A stretch of DNA of 48,680 nucleotides from assembly GCA_024103215.1 (NCBI GenBank), contig JAGFIY010000164.1:1-48680 (forward strand), read 5' to 3'. The stretch comes from Melioribacteraceae bacterium (GTDB lineage Bacteria; Bacteroidota; Ignavibacteria; Ignavibacteriales; Melioribacteraceae). The position numbers and the translations under genes are program-made. How positions within the stretch are numbered: position 1 is the stretch's first letter; each line of letters starts with the position of its first letter. Below, piece after piece: positions 7,568-15,958 of this stretch. A model generated the notes under the pieces. It was not told the DNA's origin. It made no database searches and saw only the letters and a program-made list of their open reading frames with translations.

Positions 7568-10185
7568 GGGGTGAAGCGTTGAAGAATAAAATTATTTTTC
7601 CCCTTTTGATTTTCTACTCTTTATTCTCGACTGTTTCTGCACAAACAAATTATCGTGATACACTTTTAGCACCAAATCCCGGATATCAAGCGGGCTGGCT
7701 TCATAAGTTTTTTTTTGGAGATCATTGGCGGGATGTTTGGGCAGCTCCTTTCAAAGTGAAGATACTCGATCTTGATTCTTTTGCAGGGGGGCTTACACCG
7801 ATAAAAGAAGGAGGAGGACTCCAAACTAAATCTCTCCGTTTCAAGGGCAACGACAACCACGTTTGGAAGTTTAGATCGATGGATAAAGACCCGGCGAGAG
7901 TGCTTCCCGAAGTTCTGCAAAATACAATAGCTGCCGAACTTGTTGAAGATCAAATTAGCTGGACACATCCAACGGCTTCGCTTGCAGTTGCTCCACTGCT
8001 TGATACTTTGAATCTTTTGCATTCGCCGCCGGAAATATTTTTCATGCCGGACGATCCGAAATTAGGTGAGTTTAGAGAAAATTTTGCAAACATGCTTGGA
8101 ACGATAGAAATTCATCCCGATGTCGACAAGGATGAAAGAATAGAATTTTTTAATGCGGAAAAAGATGAAGGTACCATCGATCTTTTTAAAAGATTGGAAA
8201 AGAAACTCGACGAATATGTTGCTGTAGAGGATTATCTTAAAGCACGTCTGCTTGATTTAATAATAGGAGACTGGGACCGTCATGCTGATCAATGGAAGTG
8301 GGCAAGATATACGGTTAATGGAATACAAACCTGGTTCCCGGTTCCGCGGGATCGTGATCAAGTTTTTGCAAAATTTGACGGACTCCTTGTCCGCGCAGCT
8401 GAATATGCTGTGCCCCAGTTTAACGATTTTGGTTATTCTTATAACAATATCCGAGATATTACTTGGAACGGCAGATTTGTTGATAGACATTTTCTTCCTG
8501 AGATAACCTTATCAAAATGGGACTCTGTTACAAATGTTGTTTATAATAAAATTACTCCTGAAGTAATCTTTGATGCGGTAAAAAAAATGCCGGACACAGT
8601 ATTTGGAATTTCAGGAGAAGAGATAATAGATAAATTAATCAGCAGAAGAGAAAAACTGATTGATATATCAAAAGATTATTACGAGTTGATAAACGATGTT
8701 GTAGATGTTTTCGGTTCGGACAAAGACGATTCACTTTTTGTTGAACGTATTTCAAATAATACAACATTAGTAAAGCTAGTCAGTTACGATGAAGGAAAAA
8801 GTTTTTTACGGTTCAATAAAATTTTCGAAAACTCGTTAACAAATGAGATTAGGATTGACCTGCTTAAGGGAGACGACGTGGCGTTGATCTCTGGTGAGGT
8901 TGATTCGGGCCCGTTATTAAGAATTATCGGCGGAAAGGGGAAAGATAAGTTTATAGATAGTTCGAAAGTAAACGGTTATTTCCTTTGTATTACTCCAATT
9001 CCGGATGCTGAAAACAAAACTTTAATTTACGATCATGGCGATGCCACTGAGATCTACTATGCTGCCGGGACAAAATATGACAACGAAAAAGTTGAAGTAC
9101 CTGATGATGATGAACTTAGATACAGACCACCGCAAAACGACCGCGGAAATTATTGGCTCACGTTTCCGTTGATCGGCTTGGACTCGGACGATGGTTTGAC
9201 AATCGGACTCAATCCAACGGTTGAAAAATATAATTTCAGGGCTGTTCCCTATGAGTATAAACTTTCGTGGGAGGCAATCTATGCAACACGTCCCGGAGAA
9301 GCCCATATCAGCTTTGACGGTAAATTCAATTCTATTTTCAAAAACGCTTCGATAAATTTTTATGCAGCCTTTTCTTCGCTAAAGTTTACTCAATATTTCG
9401 GATACGGAAACTTAACTGATTATGATTCGGATCTGGATGATGATACGGATTTCTATAGATTAAAAAACAGGAACTATACAATAAGAATATCGATGGAAAA
9501 AGAATACTGGGGGAATGTTAATCTTTCATTAGGAGCTGCAGTTTCGTTCAATGAATTTAATTTGAATTCTGTATTTCTGTTAAATTCGTTTCCTTATGGG
9601 GAATACGGACTCGGTAAGTTCTTTGTCGGAGATCTTAGAGCCGGAATAAAAATCGATACGAGAGATTATATCTATAATTCTAAAAAAGGGATAGTGTTAA
9701 ATCTAGAAGCGCATGTTTTTTCCTTCTCGAAAGATTTGGTTGAACCTGTATATAAAAGTAAGATTGATTTTAGAACATATTTAACGACGAAATTTATAAC
9801 GAGATCAACCCTTGCAATAAGAGCCGGTGCTGAAAAAACTTGGGGCAAACATCCGTTCTTTTTAGCTTCATTTTTGGGCGGCAAAGAAAATCTTCGAGGC
9901 TATCCGCGTGAAAGATTTTCCGGCGAAACATCTCTGTTCTTTCAAAGCGAAGTGCGAACAAAATTATTTAATGCAAGTGTTATTCTTCCCGCCGAGGTTT
10001 TTCTTTTGAGTTTTGCGGAAACAGGAAGGGTATTTTCGTCGCTTGAATCATCAACCAAATGGCATCCATCGTACGGTGGAGGAATTGCTTTGGCTTATTT
10101 TGAAAAACTGCTTACTGTTTCTGGGGTGGCTGCATTTTCGCCGGAAGGAATTCAACTTCATGCCGGTATAGGAATGATGTTCTAA
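7564..10185 (+). CDS. Exported kinase-like domain fused to Omp85-type outer-membrane barrel
   Basis: 873 residues. After a signal peptide ending SVSAQ comes a globular half (about 60-500). It holds a possible nucleotide-binding lysine (VWKFR, K102), a loop GDWDRHADQ (235-243) and a downstream PRDRD (261-265). This resembles the catalytic D-R-H-x-x-(N/Q) loop and metal-binding acid of HipA/PI4K/CotH-like kinases. The second half is beta-rich and ends as an Omp85/BamA-type barrel, with the hallmark loop-6 motif GGKENLRGYPRERF near residue 775 and a C-terminal phenylalanine. Similar WDRHxDQW segments occur, as I recall, in Bacteroidota Omp85 proteins that also carry a metallophosphatase; that domain is absent here. 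TTG at 7579 has a far better ribosome site (GAGGGG, 7566-7571) and gives a cleaner signal peptide, so it may be the true start. Confidence 0.75.
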   Translation: MRGEALKNKIIFPLLIFYSLFSTVSAQTNYRDTLLAPNPGYQAGWLHKFFFGDHWRDVWAAPFKVKILDLDSFAGGLTPIKEGGGLQTKSLRFKGNDNHVWKFRSMDKDPARVLPEVLQNTIAAELVEDQISWTHPTASLAVAPLLDTLNLLHSPPEIFFMPDDPKLGEFRENFANMLGTIEIHPDVDKDERIEFFNAEKDEGTIDLFKRLEKKLDEYVAVEDYLKARLLDLIIGDWDRHADQWKWARYTVNGIQTWFPVPRDRDQVFAKFDGLLVRAAEYAVPQFNDFGYSYNNIRDITWNGRFVDRHFLPEITLSKWDSVTNVVYNKITPEVIFDAVKKMPDTVFGISGEEIIDKLISRREKLIDISKDYYELINDVVDVFGSDKDDSLFVERISNNTTLVKLVSYDEGKSFLRFNKIFENSLTNEIRIDLLKGDDVALISGEVDSGPLLRIIGGKGKDKFIDSSKVNGYFLCITPIPDAENKTLIYDHGDATEIYYAAGTKYDNEKVEVPDDDELRYRPPQNDRGNYWLTFPLIGLDSDDGLTIGLNPTVEKYNFRAVPYEYKLSWEAIYATRPGEAHISFDGKFNSIFKNASINFYAAFSSLKFTQYFGYGNLTDYDSDLDDDTDFYRLKNRNYTIRISMEKEYWGNVNLSLGAAVSFNEFNLNSVFLLNSFPYGEYGLGKFFVGDLRAGIKIDTRDYIYNSKKGIVLNLEAHVFSFSKDLVEPVYKSKIDFRTYLTTKFITRSTLAIRAGAEKTWGKHPFFLASFLGGKENLRGYPRERFSGETSLFFQSEVRTKLFNASVILPAEVFLLSFAETGRVFSSLESSTKWHPSYGGGIALAYFEKLLTVSGVAAFSPEGIQLHAGIGMMF

Positions 10186-12251
10186 CCATGTATCTTTTTT
10201 AGATAGTTATAAACTTCATATTGTGCTCTAATTTCTTTTCCTTTTGGAGATTTCTTATACTTGTTTGATTGTGTTTTGTTTATTATACGGTTATGTGTGT
10301 TATCAGATATATGAATGGCAATAATATCGAGCAGAATTCTTTTTATATCCGGATCATAAATCGGGAAAGCCGCTTCAACGCGTCTGCTTAAATTTCGTTT
10401 CATCCAATCGGCAGATGAAAGATAAATCAAATCGTCCCCGCCGTTACTGAAGTAGTACAAACGAGAATGTTCAAGAAATCTATCTACTATGCTGAAGGCT
10501 TTTATATTTTCGCTTAAGTTTTTTTCGCCCGGGATCAAACAGCAAATTCCTCTTACGAGAATTAAAATTTCGACCCCGGCATTGCTTGCTTCATAAAGTT
10601 TGCCGATCATTCGTCTATCTTCAAGGCTGTTCAATTTTAGAATTATTTTTGCCGGAGCTCCTCTCTTTGCAAATTTAATCTCATTGTTTATAAGCGAATC
10701 AAACTTGTTCCGCATATTGAATTGTGCAACCAAGAGATGTTTGAACTTATCGTTAACAATTCTTCCTTCGAGATAAAAGAAAACTTTTTCAACCTCTTCG
10801 GTTATTCTTTTATCGGTAGTGAACAGTCCAAAATCGGAATAAATTTTTGCAGTTTTTTCATTGAAATTACCTGTGCTCAAGTAACAGTAATCCTTGATTT
10901 CTCCATTAATCTCCCTTTGTATTAAAGCAATTTTTGCGTGGACTTTAATTCCGGGAAAACTATAAAGAACATGAATCCCGGCTTTCTGCATTTCTGCCGC
11001 CCAAGAAATGTTTGACTCTTCGTCAAAGCGGGCTTTTATTTCAACGAACACAGTTACATCCTTGCCGTTATTAGCTGCTTTGATCAGTGACTGAACTATT
11101 TGAGAATTTGAAGCAACTCTATATTGAGTTACTTTTATTGTTTTTACTGATGGGTCCTTTGCCGCAGCTTTCATGAAATTAAGTAAGTAATCGAATTTTT
11201 GATAAGGATAATGGAGCAGATGATCGGAGCTTTCCATTGCCGCATACATATCCGGATATGAGTCTATTTTCTTATGATTCAAGACGGGCATCGTTTCGAA
11301 TTCAAGATGTTTTCCCACCGGATTAGGGAAATCAAAAAAATCATTGAAGTTATGATAACGGCTTCCTTCATACATATCTTCAGGGCGGAGTTGAAATGCT
11401 TCGCGCAGAAATTTAATGAAAGGTTTAGGTATTGATATATCATAAAGGAATCTTGCCGGAACCCCCGTACTTCTTCGCTTTAGTCCCTTCTCAATTTTTG
11501 TAAGCAAATCACCTGTAAACTCATCTTCCACATAAAGTTCGGCATCACGCGTAAGTTTTATCGCATAGCTGTCTACGATGTTGTAAGCTTTGAAAATATC
11601 CGGAAGACAGTAACGAATTATATCGTCTAGAAAAATTATAAAATGTTCTCCGTTTCGTTCAGGTAAAAGTACAAATCTCGGCAGATGGTTCGAGGGAATT
11701 TCGAGAAGCGCATACTGATATCTAATTCTTTTAGGTGGTTCTTTCTTTTTTGTTTTGTTCGTCAATCTTATCGCAAGGTAAAGCCTATTGTTTTTCAGGA
11801 AAGGGCTGATCTTGTTTTTGATTAAAATTAAAGGCTGAATGTGTTCGATTATGTTATCTTCAAAATAAGTTTTGATAAACTTCCCTTGTTGAGGATCGAC
11901 GTCCGAATCACTTATAAGGTGAATTCTATTCTGCTGTAGTTCCGGCAGAATTTTGCTGCGGAATATGTTGCCGAAAAATTCTTGCTGTTTGTGAACAGTT
12001 GAATGAATCTGTTTAATTAACTCCTGGGGAACGAATGTAAGTTTGTTTAGAGATTTGTCCTTTAAGTTGAGTAATGCTCTTAAAGAAGCAACTCTAACAC
12101 GAAAAAATTCATCTAAGTTGTTTGAATATATTGCAAGGAATTTTATCCGCTCATACAACGGATTTCTTTCATCGTCGGCTTCTTGGAGAACACGATGGTT
12201 AAATGACAACCAGCTTAATTCGCGGTTAAAGATATTGTATTTACTTACCAT
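10182..12251 (-). CDS. ppk1: Polyphosphate kinase 1
   Basis: About 689 residues, the usual length for PPK1, which reversibly transfers ATP gamma-phosphate to inorganic polyphosphate. The N-terminal domain begins NIFNRELSWLSFNHRVLQEA. Both phospholipase-D-like halves are intact: FPGIKVHAKIALI with the autophosphorylated histidine and YLSTGNFNEKTAKIYSDFG, then RGICCLIPG and FLEHSRLYYF with the second histidine. I place the start at the ATG 12249-12251; a frame from 12281 adds ten residues with no better ribosome site. The start overlaps the end of sixA by 11 bases, so translation is probably coupled. The 3' end overlaps the stop of the convergent kinase-like/Omp85 gene by 3 bases. Confidence 0.93.
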   Translation of the reverse strand: MVSKYNIFNRELSWLSFNHRVLQEADDERNPLYERIKFLAIYSNNLDEFFRVRVASLRALLNLKDKSLNKLTFVPQELIKQIHSTVHKQQEFFGNIFRSKILPELQQNRIHLISDSDVDPQQGKFIKTYFEDNIIEHIQPLILIKNKISPFLKNNRLYLAIRLTNKTKKKEPPKRIRYQYALLEIPSNHLPRFVLLPERNGEHFIIFLDDIIRYCLPDIFKAYNIVDSYAIKLTRDAELYVEDEFTGDLLTKIEKGLKRRSTGVPARFLYDISIPKPFIKFLREAFQLRPEDMYEGSRYHNFNDFFDFPNPVGKHLEFETMPVLNHKKIDSYPDMYAAMESSDHLLHYPYQKFDYLLNFMKAAAKDPSVKTIKVTQYRVASNSQIVQSLIKAANNGKDVTVFVEIKARFDEESNISWAAEMQKAGIHVLYSFPGIKVHAKIALIQREINGEIKDYCYLSTGNFNEKTAKIYSDFGLFTTDKRITEEVEKVFFYLEGRIVNDKFKHLLVAQFNMRNKFDSLINNEIKFAKRGAPAKIILKLNSLEDRRMIGKLYEASNAGVEILILVRGICCLIPGEKNLSENIKAFSIVDRFLEHSRLYYFSNGGDDLIYLSSADWMKRNLSRRVEAAFPIYDPDIKRILLDIIAIHISDNTHNRIINKTQSNKYKKSPKGKEIRAQYEVYNYLKKIHG

Positions 12252-12756
12252 CGCGGTTGGTATAATTCTTTGGAAAATCAAAGAAGATTTGGTCTGCGGT
12301 TTTCGGTTTAATTTCTTTCCAGCCGTTGTGAAGTTTTAATACTACAATACCGCATGTGGGAATATTTTCTATATATTTATCAGAAATCAAATTGTTGAAA
12401 ACTGTCAATCCCGGGTTGTGGCCGAAAATCATCACGGAATTTTCGCTATTAAGTTGAGCAAGAATTTCAACAATAGTTCCTGATGAAGCAAGGTACAAAT
12501 CGCTTTCATGCACAATTGAATCAAAGTTATATCCGATTTTACCGGCAATAATCTCCGCAGTGGAAATCGCCCGTTTTGCGGGACTTGAAATAATAAGGTC
12601 GGGAAGGATATTCTGTTTTGCCAGAAGTTCCCCCATAAAAGGGGCATCACGTTTACCTCTTGAGTTTAACGGTCTTTCAAAATCGGAAAGATCGGGAAAC
12701 TTCCAGCTTGATTTTGCATGACGAACGAGATAAAGTGTTTTGTTGGAATTATTCAA
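12241..12756 (-). CDS. sixA: SixA-type phosphohistidine phosphatase
   Basis: 171 residues of the histidine phosphatase (phosphoglycerate-mutase-like) superfamily. The N-terminal LYLVRHAKSSW carries the RHG-type motif with nucleophile H13, ISSPAKRAISTAEI follows the family pattern, and IFGHNPGL carries the second catalytic histidine. SixA enzymes remove phosphate from phosphohistidine proteins such as PTS carriers. Its position between an HD/Pycsar-like gene and ppk, with overlaps at both ends (8 bases upstream, about 11 downstream), makes a tight operon. A link to polyphosphate or histidine-phosphate turnover is inferred from that arrangement. Confidence 0.88.
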   Translation of the reverse strand: MNNSNKTLYLVRHAKSSWKFPDLSDFERPLNSRGKRDAPFMGELLAKQNILPDLIISSPAKRAISTAEIIAGKIGYNFDSIVHESDLYLASSGTIVEILAQLNSENSVMIFGHNPGLTVFNNLISDKYIENIPTCGIVVLKLHNGWKEIKPKTADQIFFDFPKNYTNRDGK

Positions 12757-13984
12757 TTATAACTCCTAAATCACGGGCTTCGGGAAAAAAGACAAATGCA
12801 ATTGTAAAAGCAATCACTGAAATTATCATTCCGTAAATAAATATTCCGTAACAGTAATTAAGATATCTATATTTCCTGCCGAGAACTTGACCCAAATAAT
12901 AAAAATCTTTGATCATTGCAGAATATAGATATTCTTTGTCTCGTATCAACTGATTCATTCCCCATTCAAAATCTTTGAGTTTCATGTTGAAAAAATTTCC
13001 GAAGAAGAGAAGGTTTGCCCGCTTTTGAGAAATATCCTCATTAGTAAAAGTTCCGGAAGTGATTTTGGGACGAGTAACTAGTGTTGCAAAAATCAAAGTG
13101 ACAACACTTACTATCGTGATGATAATAGTCGGAATGACTAAGTGAGTGTTTGTGTCAAGTTTACGTATAAGTATTGCTATTATTGCCGTTAGAAGAATTG
13201 TATTTACACTTATCATTATATTTGCTTTGCTGTCAGCCATCGAACTGAACTCAACGTGAGTTCTCATAACGTTTCTGAACATAGTTTCTATAGATCTTCC
13301 TGCGGTGTTGATCTCTTTTTTTTTGTTTTTAAGTTTTTCTTTTTCGACGAAAAGTTTCTCTGTTTTCAGTTTTGTTTCCTGCTTCTTCGAAAGTTTTTTC
13401 CTCAGTTGCTTTTGTAGTTTTAGAAAGTTTTTTCTTTTTTGATCGCCGAATTTTTTCTCCGCGTAATCCGTGAAAAATTTATGCTGCGATAAAAAATTTA
13501 TGCTGTTTTCAAGCCATTCGGTTTCTAAGAATTTTTTCTTATGCTTCTGTTCGATCTCGATTCTCAAAAACTCATTTTTTATGAAAAACTCATCCGTACC
13601 GAGGTGATGCAGATCCGCATCGCAAATAACTTCTTCCATAAGATTCTTTGGCTGCTGAGGTACTTTTGTTGCGAGTATGCAGTTTTTTACATCATCGATA
13701 AACGATCGATCCACATTTTCTTCAAGAAGAAATTCTTCGGCATACTTTGCGCTTAATTCCTCGTGCCCATCATCTCCTTTTATATAACCGGTATCGTGAA
13801 ACCAGGAAGCAATCACAACTAAATTCAATTCTTTTTCGGTTAATCCAGCGTTATTGCCGATATCTTTCACCGCCGATATAACTTCATGTGTATGGGATAT
13901 ATTATGGTAATAGTCATCCGCCATATTGGATTCACTGAAGAGTTTTGTAACTCTTTCTTCGGTTTTCTTTAAAAGTTTTTCCAT
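12749..13984 (-). CDS. HD phosphohydrolase fused to Pycsar-effector-like membrane domain
   Basis: 411 residues. An HD domain (1-200) shows YYHNISHTHEV (H27/H31/H33), WFHDTGY (H63, D64) and ICDADLHHLG (D122/D124), the metal ligands of a phosphohydrolase. A Lys-rich, probably coiled-coil linker (180-225) leads to a membrane domain (about 233-405). This begins FRNVMRTHVEFSSMADSKAN and has three hydrophobic helices (about 256-275, 282-304, 378-400), matching the Pycsar effector TM family (DUF5706-like). In Pycsar defence, related domains respond to cCMP or cUMP, but no pyrimidine cyclase gene is adjacent. HD-fused versions may be housekeeping regulators. It is first in the operon with sixA and ppk. 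A possible minus-strand -10 (TATAAT) lies at 14012-14017. Confidence 0.78.
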   Translation of the reverse strand: MEKLLKKTEERVTKLFSESNMADDYYHNISHTHEVISAVKDIGNNAGLTEKELNLVVIASWFHDTGYIKGDDGHEELSAKYAEEFLLEENVDRSFIDDVKNCILATKVPQQPKNLMEEVICDADLHHLGTDEFFIKNEFLRIEIEQKHKKKFLETEWLENSINFLSQHKFFTDYAEKKFGDQKRKNFLKLQKQLRKKLSKKQETKLKTEKLFVEKEKLKNKKKEINTAGRSIETMFRNVMRTHVEFSSMADSKANIMISVNTILLTAIIAILIRKLDTNTHLVIPTIIITIVSVVTLIFATLVTRPKITSGTFTNEDISQKRANLLFFGNFFNMKLKDFEWGMNQLIRDKEYLYSAMIKDFYYLGQVLGRKYRYLNYCYGIFIYGMIISVIAFTIAFVFFPEARDLGVIIE

Positions 13985-14160
13985 ATGATAAAATTTCTTT
14001 AGATAATGTGAATTATAATAAATATTAAATAAGTAATTAACAATACCAGCTGTGTCTACCCAGGCTTTTCTGATAATAATTATTCTTCTTAGTGTATAAG
14101 TATATTTTATCCCCGAAGTTAAATAAAAATTAGATTGCCTGATTAGAAATCAAATATCAT

Positions 14161-14189
14161 TTGACAATATCGCATAACGATATTATTAT
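14161..14189 (+). promoter_or_regulatory. Sigma70-type promoter for the TauE/SafE permease gene
   Basis: TTGACA (14161-14166) and TATTAT (14184-14189) are separated by exactly 17 bases, a near-consensus sigma70 promoter. Transcription would start near 14196, about 60 bases before the ATG at 14256. Confidence 0.6.
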
Positions 14190-14198
14190 TGCGATAAT
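14167..14198 (+). promoter_or_regulatory. Inverted-repeat operator candidate overlapping the permease promoter
   Basis: ATATCG (14167-14172) and CGATAT (14178-14183) form a perfect inverted repeat filling the spacer between -35 and -10. TATCGC at 14168-14173 is also mirrored by GCGATA at 14191-14196, just after the -10. ATTAT/ATAAT arms (14185-14189, 14194-14198) flank that second site. Two related half-sites straddling the -10 are what a repressor operator would look like; the regulator is unknown and none is encoded next door. Confidence 0.5.
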
Positions 14199-14255
14199 TG
14201 TTTTAATTGACTCATAGATTTAACTGTTTGTTTAAAATAATGTGGAAATATACAA

Positions 14256-15044
14256 ATGGATTATTTAGTAATTATTGTTGTTGCCTTATTTGTAGCGGGA
14301 TTAACTTTTTTTTCAGGCTTTGGTTTGGGGACTTTGCTTCTTCCCGGCTTTGCTATTTTCTTCCCGGTGGAGGTGGCAGTGGCAGCTACGGCGATTGTTC
14401 ATTTCGTGAACAACATTTATAAATTCATTTTAATTGGGAAAGAAGGAAATTTAAAAATAATACTCTATTTCGGAATTCCCGCTGTGATTGCGGCTGCCGG
14501 TGGAGCGTATCTACTAGACTTTGTGAGCAAATTCGGTGGCACTCTTAATTATTCGCTTTTTGGTTATGAGTTTACGAACACACCTGTAAAATTAATGATA
14601 GCAATGCTTATGATAATTTTTGCTCTGTTCGAACTGCTGCCTAACCTTAGGAATTTCAATGTTACGAAAAAATGGATTCCTCTGGGAGGAATTCTTTCGG
14701 GTTTTTTCGGAGGTCTCTCAGGTCATCAAGGTGCGCTGCGTACTGCATTTTTGATACGAGCGGGTTTGGAAAAAAAAGAATTCATCGGGACAATAGTGGG
14801 TTGTTCCCTTCTTGTTGATATAACAAGAATAACAGTGTATGGAATTACATTCTTTAAAACAGACTTTAATATTCTTGATCAATCGGGTTTGACCGGACTA
14901 TTAATCGCCGGTTCAATCGCAGCGTTTATCGGTACGACCATTGGGAGATATCTTCTTGAGAAAGTAACATTTAAATCAATTCAATATACAGTAGCAACAA
15001 TGCTTTTTCTTCTTGCAATAGGATTGGGATTGGGGATTATTTAG
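14256..15044 (+). CDS. TauE/SafE-family membrane permease
   Basis: 262 residues with about eight hydrophobic segments spanning the whole length, as in TauE/SafE (sulfite, sulfoacetate and related anion exporters). The two pseudo-repeat signatures are visible: GLTFFSGFGLGTLLLPGFAI near the N-terminus and SGFFGGLSGHQGALRTAFLI near residue 155. In the second, the usual Gly-Gly-Gly is altered to GHQG. The substrate cannot be deduced. The gene stands alone behind a strong promoter with repressor-like repeats, suggesting inducible expression. Its 3' end converges with the PAP2 gene 18 bases away. Confidence 0.85.
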   Translation: MDYLVIIVVALFVAGLTFFSGFGLGTLLLPGFAIFFPVEVAVAATAIVHFVNNIYKFILIGKEGNLKIILYFGIPAVIAAAGGAYLLDFVSKFGGTLNYSLFGYEFTNTPVKLMIAMLMIIFALFELLPNLRNFNVTKKWIPLGGILSGFFGGLSGHQGALRTAFLIRAGLEKKEFIGTIVGCSLLVDITRITVYGITFFKTDFNILDQSGLTGLLIAGSIAAFIGTTIGRYLLEKVTFKSIQYTVATMLFLLAIGLGLGII

Positions 15045-15062
15045 GTGAAGTGATGCAATGTG

Positions 15063-15080
15063 TTAAAAAGATATTTTTAA
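15063..15080. terminator. Short AT-rich hairpin between convergent genes
   Basis: TTAAAAA (15063-15069) and TTTTTAA (15074-15080) form a perfect 7-bp inverted repeat with a GATA loop, overlapping the PAP2 stop codon. It may serve as a weak two-way terminator. Confidence 0.3.
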
Positions 15081-15866
15081 TGAAAGCCCCATTCCATTTG
15101 GCGTGATGTTTACATTGTCTTTCTTTGAAATACTTTCTCGTTTTGATTCTTGATCAATTACGAAAAGTCCACCAGCAAAACCAATAAGTGCACCGAAAAA
15201 AACATCGCTTGCCCAATGCTGGTTGTTATAAATCCGCGCATAAGCAGTTAGAGTTGCGAGACCATAAAAAAAAACTCGCGAGTACCATGTATCAAAATAT
15301 TCTGCAAGAACTGTCGATGCCGCAAATGCAACGGTTGTATGACCGGAGGGAAATGATTGAATTTCGTTATCAAGTGTAAATAAATTGTATTTCCAAGGAC
15401 CATCTCCCGAATAAGGGCGTTCTCTTCCGGCAATTATTCTAAAAGCCATAACAGATAACCCGCTGTAAGACAATGATTGAAAAAGAAGCCTTCCTAATTT
15501 TCTAATCTCGTCTTCTCCGGTCACCAAGCCGACCGCATAGGTTGAAAGACTTGCAATGTTTGCATATTGGACAATTCCATATGTGGTTGGAATATCCCAA
15601 ATATCATTGTTGAGTGTTCGTCTGTCAATTCCGCCCCAGCCATCGAAGATTTTTTGATCGGTGTGCATCAACATATATGTAGCTGCCGCCGAACTACCGA
15701 ATATTAACCAATCAGATCCATCGGCTCGAATTGGATAAGTGAAAAATTCGACACCATCTGACAGAAATATCTCTCCATCTTCCAATAATTTCTCACCGAT
15801 TGTTTGAGAAATTATAATTGCAGGTACAAATATTATAATTAGTAATAACTTATTGTATGCTGTCAT
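15063..15866 (-). CDS. PAP2-superfamily phosphatase, membrane-associated
   Basis: 267 residues with an N-terminal signal or anchor helix (5-20) and several hydrophobic stretches. The three PAP2 acid-phosphatase motifs are present: RIIAGRERP (Arg in place of the usual first Lys), FPSGHTT with the proton-donor histidine, and ARIYNNQHWASD with the nucleophilic histidine (motif usually SRxxxxxHxxxD). Such enzymes dephosphorylate lipid phosphates such as phosphatidate or undecaprenyl pyrophosphate at the membrane's outer face. The substrate here is not resolvable. It is monocistronic and convergent with the permease. Confidence 0.85.
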   Translation of the reverse strand: MTAYNKLLLIIIFVPAIIISQTIGEKLLEDGEIFLSDGVEFFTYPIRADGSDWLIFGSSAAATYMLMHTDQKIFDGWGGIDRRTLNNDIWDIPTTYGIVQYANIASLSTYAVGLVTGEDEIRKLGRLLFQSLSYSGLSVMAFRIIAGRERPYSGDGPWKYNLFTLDNEIQSFPSGHTTVAFAASTVLAEYFDTWYSRVFFYGLATLTAYARIYNNQHWASDVFFGALIGFAGGLFVIDQESKRESISKKDNVNITPNGMGLSLKISF

Positions 15867-15958
15867 TAAAAACTGTAATGTGTCCTACCAAATAATAAAT
15901 ATTTCGCATTGAAGTTACAATTATATTATTTTTTGCTCTTTTGAAAGCAAACATTGTT

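Noticed and set aside
12043-12339. 98-residue plus-strand frame opposite ppk and sixA
   Set aside because: Shadow frame with no family signature, inside two well-supported overlapping genes.
12749-13984. A complete Pycsar anti-phage system
   Set aside because: Only an effector-like membrane domain is present; there is no pyrimidine cyclase nearby and the partners are sixA and ppk.
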